9,504 nucleotides of DNA from NCBI GenBank assembly GCA_900768535.1, contig CAAGDE010000192.1:1-9504 (forward strand). Direction: 5' to 3'. This document shows, piece by piece, positions 7,072 through 9,504 of this stretch. This DNA comes from Clostridia bacterium (lineage in GTDB: Bacteria > Bacillota > Clostridia > Oscillospirales > CAG-272). A program made the position numbers and the translations under genes. Positions within the stretch are counted from its first letter, which is position 1; every line of letters starts with the position of its first letter. The notes under the pieces were generated by a model that had not been told where the DNA came from, did not search any database, and saw only the letters and a list, made by a program, of their open reading frames with translations.

Positions 7072-7323
7072 ACCGTCGGCAGTGTCCGTGAACAGCTTCT
7101 CCATCGGGACCTTCAGAATGGAGGCAATGACGTAAATTTCGCGGTCGGTTGCCTGACGGAACTGTCCTTCCAGCTTGGAGTAGCTTGTCGGATTGATATC
7201 ACATCCCGCAATCTGCATCTGCGCAATAAAATCCTTCTGCCGGAATCCCCGTGCCTTCCGCAACCGCTCAATATTCCGCCCCACCATGTTGCTCCCCCCA
7301 TAAGCACGTTTCCTCGTTTTCAT
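7060..7323 (-). CDS. Small XRE-family helix-turn-helix transcriptional regulator
   Basis: This is an 87-residue protein that is almost entirely one Cro/C1-type helix-turn-helix. It runs from NIERLRKARGFRQKDFIAQM (about 16-35), with a recognition-helix region NPTSYSKLEGQ, to REIYVIASILKVPMEKLF. The LEG (in place of the usual IE-G), the TDREIY string and the VPMEKLF ending fit a family of short XRE regulators common in Clostridia. There is no sensor or oligomerisation domain, so ligand and targets cannot be told. The ATG at 7323 follows GGGGGAG at 6 nt. A second start at 7287 (residue 13) also has GGGGGGAG, 4 nt away. The frame is open further upstream to 7392, but that extension has no support. 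It reads in the same direction as the YugP-like gene 165 nt downstream. Confidence 0.85.
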   Translation of the reverse strand: MKTRKRAYGGSNMVGRNIERLRKARGFRQKDFIAQMQIAGCDINPTSYSKLEGQFRQATDREIYVIASILKVPMEKLFTDTADGPEN

Positions 7324-7487
7324 TGCAATCTCCCCCTTTGTATACTTTTCTAAAAAAAATTTAACCGAGCGAAGCGAAGGCGCAAATTTCACCCCGCCTC
7401 TCCCGCATCCCCTCCGTCCGCCACCCGCTCACCCATCCCGCGCGATAGCCGTACCGCTTCCGGCCTCCAACCACTCCAATCTACCCC

Positions 7488-7593
7488 AACTTTCCTCAGC
7501 CGGGTTTGATCCCCCGTTGCTACCCGCACCCTGTAACGCTCCGTACCACCTGAATTGACCCGTATTCCGAATCAAACCCGGCTGAGGAAAGTT
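7488..7593. repeat. Perfect 23-bp inverted repeat around a 60-nt spacer
   Basis: The arm at 7488-7510 (AACTTTCCTCAGC...GGGTTTGAT) is the exact reverse complement of 7571-7593. The spacer 7511-7570 has no matching structure and no reading frame. After one C-C mismatch at 7487/7594 the arms pair for three more bases. There is no T-tract on either side, which argues against a plain terminator, and no obvious target duplication in the flanks. It could be a small non-autonomous element (MITE-like), a structured RNA, or a regulatory cruciform. It is about 165 bp upstream of the XRE start. Confidence 0.6.
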
Positions 7594-7612
7594 CGGGAAG
7601 GGAAGGAGGGGT

Positions 7613-7661
7613 TTGGGGAGGGAGGGGAACCCCTCCGAAAGGGGTTCCCCTCCCTCCCCAA
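7613..7661. repeat. 22-bp perfect hairpin, probable terminator of the AraC-family gene
   Basis: Bases 7613-7634 pair perfectly with 7640-7661 around a 5-nt loop (CCGAA). The stem is made of runs of G and C with a central GGGGAACCCC. It begins 14 nt beyond the AraC-family stop codon on the - strand, so transcription of that gene would run into it. No T-run follows on the - strand; on the + strand GGTTTT follows. Its right arm and flank (CCCCAAGGTTTTCCC, 7656-7670) match the hairpin at the window end, which suggests a repeated element. Confidence 0.7.
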
Positions 7662-7675
7662 GGTTTTCCCCCCCT

Positions 7676-8539
7676 TCACCTCCGCGACTTCCCGCGGAAT
7701 TCGGAGGGGGTCATGCGGAGGCGGGAGCGGAAGAGCGCGCGGAAAAACTTCAGGTCGCTGTAGCCACAGCGGAGGGCGATTTCTTCGATGCTGTCCTCGG
7801 AGGAGGCGAGCAGCTGGCAAGCCTGCGCGATGCGGAGATTTTGAAGGTAGTGGCTGAAGGAAATGCCCATCTTCTGCGCAAAGAGCGTGGAAAGATAGGC
7901 GGGCGTGTAGCCCATTTGTCCCCCCAGCGAGGCAAGCGTCACCGGCTCGGCAAAGTGCTGCCCGAGGTAGTCCAGAATCGGGCAGAGAATCCGGTCCTCG
8001 CAGTCCAGCGCGTCCGAGCGCTTGTAGATCTTGCGCAGCGTCAGAATCAGCAGCTCGGTCAGACAGGCGCGGAGCAGCTCCTCCCACTTCGGAAGCCCCG
8101 CCAGGTACTCCCGCTCCATGCGGAGCACCAGATCCCGCACCGCACCGTCCTCATCGTGGAAAATCACGCTGGTGGGGGAGGACAGCAGATTGAAATAGTT
8201 GCACCCGATGCCCGAAAAAGCGACCAGATCCTGAAACCCGCGGCAGTCCTTCAGCGAAGGCGCCAGGAATTCCGGCTTGAACAGGACGTTGAGCACGGAA
8301 AAAGGGTTGGTGCCGTCCGGAGAATACTTGTGCATCTCCCCGTAGTTGATCATGAAAAAATCCCCTGCGCCGACCCGCACCGGGCGGTTCTGGAACATCT
8401 GCACGGCGCTTCCCGAAAGCACGTAGGCAAACTCCAGGAACGCGTGGTTGTGATAAGCCGTGTTGTTGTCATCCGATCGGCGGACCGAAATCGGCTCGGC
8501 TGAAAGAAATTCGTCGCTCTGTATCGTGTGCCCCTGCAT
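7676..8539 (-). CDS. AraC-family transcriptional regulator with N-terminal cupin sensor
   Basis: The protein has 287 residues, the usual size for AraC/XylS regulators with a sensor domain. Residues 1-165 form a cupin-like ligand-binding part (YHNHAFLEFAYVLSG at 29-43, then GAGDFFMINYGEMHKY at 57-72), as in carbohydrate-responsive members. Residues about 186-284 hold the paired helix-turn-helix: LASLGGQMGYTPAYLSTLF for the first, and IEEIALRCGYSDLKFFRALF, then MTPSEFR, for the second. This region normally binds two half-sites in DNA. The ATG at 8539 follows AGAGGGA at 6 nt and precedes the first conserved residues. The frame stays open for about 240 codons upstream, antisense to the HAD gene, which is not credible. 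It is divergent from the HAD phosphatase gene across 114 bp, so it is a natural candidate to control that gene, its own gene, or both. The ligand is unknown. Confidence 0.9.
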   Translation of the reverse strand: MQGHTIQSDEFLSAEPISVRRSDDNNTAYHNHAFLEFAYVLSGSAVQMFQNRPVRVGAGDFFMINYGEMHKYSPDGTNPFSVLNVLFKPEFLAPSLKDCRGFQDLVAFSGIGCNYFNLLSSPTSVIFHDEDGAVRDLVLRMEREYLAGLPKWEELLRACLTELLILTLRKIYKRSDALDCEDRILCPILDYLGQHFAEPVTLASLGGQMGYTPAYLSTLFAQKMGISFSHYLQNLRIAQACQLLASSEDSIEEIALRCGYSDLKFFRALFRSRLRMTPSEFRGKSRR

Positions 8540-8566
8540 GAAAGATCCCTCTTTCCCGGTAAAATT

Positions 8567-8595
8567 TATGTAAAATCGGAAAAATCCTTTGACAA
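8567..8595 (-). promoter_or_regulatory. Possible promoter for the AraC-family gene
   Basis: On the - strand TTGTCA (8595-8590) lies 17 nt before TACATA (8572-8567). The -35 is good, but the -10 is poor. Its -35 overlaps the -35 of the divergent HAD promoter almost base for base, because TTTGACAAA reads nearly the same on both strands. If real, the two promoters would compete for one site. The -10 match is too weak for certainty. Confidence 0.35.
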
Positions 8596-8617
8596 ACTCC
8601 CGCCGCCGTGTTATAAT
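8589..8617 (+). promoter_or_regulatory. Consensus extended -10 promoter of the HAD hydrolase gene
   Basis: TTGACA (8589-8594) and TATAAT (8612-8617) are exact consensus with a 17-nt spacer. TG at 8609-8610 adds an extended -10. An A-rich stretch (AATCGGAAAAATCC) lies upstream, much as at the promoter at 288-317. Transcription should start near 8624, about 30 nt before the chosen start codon. I cannot see clear operator half-sites for the neighbouring AraC-family regulator. Confidence 0.87.
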
Positions 8618-8653
8618 AGGAGATGACAATGACTGAAACACAGGAGCGTGGAT

Positions 8654-9451
8654 ATGGGAACCATCGATTTCAACAGCAAAAAAGGCTTCATCTGCGATAT
8701 GGACGGCGTGATCTATCACGGCAATATCATCCTGCCCGGCGTGCGGGAGTTCATCAGCTGGCTCAACGATGAGGGCAAGGAATATCTCTTTCTGACCAAC
8801 AACAGCGGATATACCCCGCGCGAATTGCGTCAGAAGCTCGGCAGAATGGGGCTGGATGTGCCGGAGTGCCACTTCTATACCAGCGCACTCGCAACCGCCG
8901 CGTTCCTGCGGGAGCAGTCGCCGGGATGCTCGGTCTACGCCATCGGCGAGGCGGGTCTGCTTAACGCTCTGTATGAGGCGGGATGCACCATGAACGATGT
9001 CAACCCGGATTATGTCGTGGTGGGCGAGGGGAGAACCTATTCGCTCGATACCCTGACCAAGGCGACCAACCTGGTCCTGGGCGGCGCCCGGCTGATCGGC
9101 GCAAACTCCGATGTGTCGGGTCCCATTGAGGTCGGTATCGCTCCCGCCTGCCGCGCCCTGGTCGCGCCCATCGAAATGGCTACCGGCGTGCAGGCGTATT
9201 TCTGCGGTAAGCCGAACCCCCTGATGATGCGTACCGGCCTGCGGCTGCTCAACTGCCACTCCGCCGATGCCGTCATGATCGGCGACCGTATGGATACCGA
9301 TGTCATCTCCGGTCTGGAAACCGGTATGTCTACCGTCCTCGTCCTCTCCGGTGTCTCAACGCCCGAAACCCTCCGCACCTACGCCTACCGCCCCACTGAG
9401 GTCCTCCCCGGCGTCGGCGACATCGTCCGCTCCGCAAAGGGCTTGCAGTAA
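8654..9451 (+). CDS. HAD-IIA family phosphatase (NagD/phosphoglycolate-phosphatase-like)
   Basis: This is a 265-residue hydrolase of the haloacid dehalogenase superfamily, subfamily IIA, which remove phosphate from sugar phosphates, nucleotides or similar small molecules in the cytoplasm. All four motifs are visible. Motif I is DMDGV at 15-19 (D15 nucleophile, D17 acid/base), and motif II is LFLTNNSG at 46-52. Lys186 in CGKPNP is motif III, and MIGDRMDTD at 208-216 is motif IV, with the Mg-binding Asp. The C2-type cap lies between motifs II and III (about 75-180). The substrate cannot be told from sequence; NagD (UMP), AraL and 4-nitrophenyl phosphatase types are all possible. The ATG at 8654 is chosen because AGGAG lies 7 nt upstream; a GTG at 8648 in the same frame is only 2 nt from it. 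It has its own strong promoter and is followed after 14 nt by a hairpin. Confidence 0.92.
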   Translation: MGTIDFNSKKGFICDMDGVIYHGNIILPGVREFISWLNDEGKEYLFLTNNSGYTPRELRQKLGRMGLDVPECHFYTSALATAAFLREQSPGCSVYAIGEAGLLNALYEAGCTMNDVNPDYVVVGEGRTYSLDTLTKATNLVLGGARLIGANSDVSGPIEVGIAPACRALVAPIEMATGVQAYFCGKPNPLMMRTGLRLLNCHSADAVMIGDRMDTDVISGLETGMSTVLVLSGVSTPETLRTYAYRPTEVLPGVGDIVRSAKGLQ

Positions 9452-9465
9452 GGTGGGGTGGCTGA

Positions 9466-9504
9466 CGGGAAAGACCTTGGGGCAGAGCCCCAAGGTCTTT
9501 CCCG
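9466..9504 (+). terminator. 18-bp perfect hairpin after the HAD gene
   Basis: CGGGAAAGACCTTGGGGC (9466-9483) pairs exactly with 9487-9504 around an AGA loop. It starts 14 nt after the stop of the HAD gene, so it is probably its terminator or a repeat used as one. The window ends at the last stem base, so a T-run cannot be seen. Hairpins with GGGGC-AGA-GCCCC cores are a type I recall from intergenic DNA of gut Clostridia. Confidence 0.75.

Larger units (their letters stand above)
7324..7675. other. Gene-free spacer between XRE and AraC-family genes
   Basis: No gene is supported here. Reading along +, the spacer holds a possible - strand -10 (TATACA, 7344-7339) without a clear -35. Next come a T/A-rich tract (7348-7363) and a GAGCGAAGCG echo of the motif at 47-56 (7367-7376). 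A pyrimidine-rich, C-biased stretch (about 7388-7490) follows, then the 23-bp inverted repeat element and the 22-bp hairpin listed separately. If TATACA were the -10, transcription would start at or in the first ribosome site of the XRE gene, favouring its second start (7287). Confidence 0.6.

Noticed and set aside
7613..8503. + strand frame of 296 codons over the AraC-family gene
   Set aside because: It begins inside the hairpin, has no domain, and is antisense to a clear regulator gene.
8540..9259. N-terminal extension of the AraC-family protein by about 240 codons
   Set aside because: It runs antisense through the HAD gene and its promoter. The ATG at 8539 has a good ribosome site and gives the normal family length.

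Overview
The window looks like chromosomal DNA of a GC-rich Clostridia-type Bacillota, probably a gut Oscillospirales/Ruminococcaceae-like anaerobe. The reasons are near-perfect TTGACA/TATAAT promoters, purine-rich Shine-Dalgarno sites, a YugP-type membrane metallopeptidase, a short XRE regulator of a type common in Clostridia, and a giant secreted protein with an InlB-type (Flg_new) repeat. The taxonomy is inference. I see no tRNA, rRNA, CRISPR array, transposase or phage gene.

Left part (1-6106, + strand). About 290 bp of non-coding GC-rich DNA with a dispersed-repeat-like motif is followed by a consensus extended -10 promoter (288-317). The promoter appears to drive two genes 35 bp apart: a 46-residue peptide gene (370-510) and a 1796-residue secreted protein gene (546-5936). 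The large protein has a signal peptide, an N-terminal domain typical of surface proteins, one InlB/Flg_new repeat, a Cys/His-rich linker, and a divergent Cys-rich block. Seven roughly 133-157-residue modules with three cysteine clusters each follow, then a partial eighth module, a PPC-like beta-sandwich and a last CxxC knuckle. No LPXTG motif or membrane anchor is visible. This pair is the most novel content of the window. A strong bidirectional terminator (6058-6106) closes the locus.

Middle part (6160-7323, - strand). A YugP-like zinc metallopeptidase with HELGH and a small XRE-family regulator lie in the same direction, 165 bp apart, so they are not obviously one operon. From 7324 to 7675 there is no gene. 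That stretch holds a 23-bp perfect inverted repeat around a 60-nt spacer and a separate 22-bp perfect hairpin just after the next gene's stop.

Right part (7676-9504). An AraC-family regulator (- strand) and a HAD-IIA sugar-phosphatase-like hydrolase (+ strand) are transcribed divergently from a 114-bp spacer. The spacer contains a perfect-consensus promoter for the hydrolase. The regulator may control the hydrolase or itself, but nothing beyond the divergent layout shows this. The window ends inside or just after an 18-bp perfect hairpin. Its right arm resembles the hairpin at 7613-7661 and a degenerate copy at 5994-6040, which points to a small family of intergenic hairpin elements.
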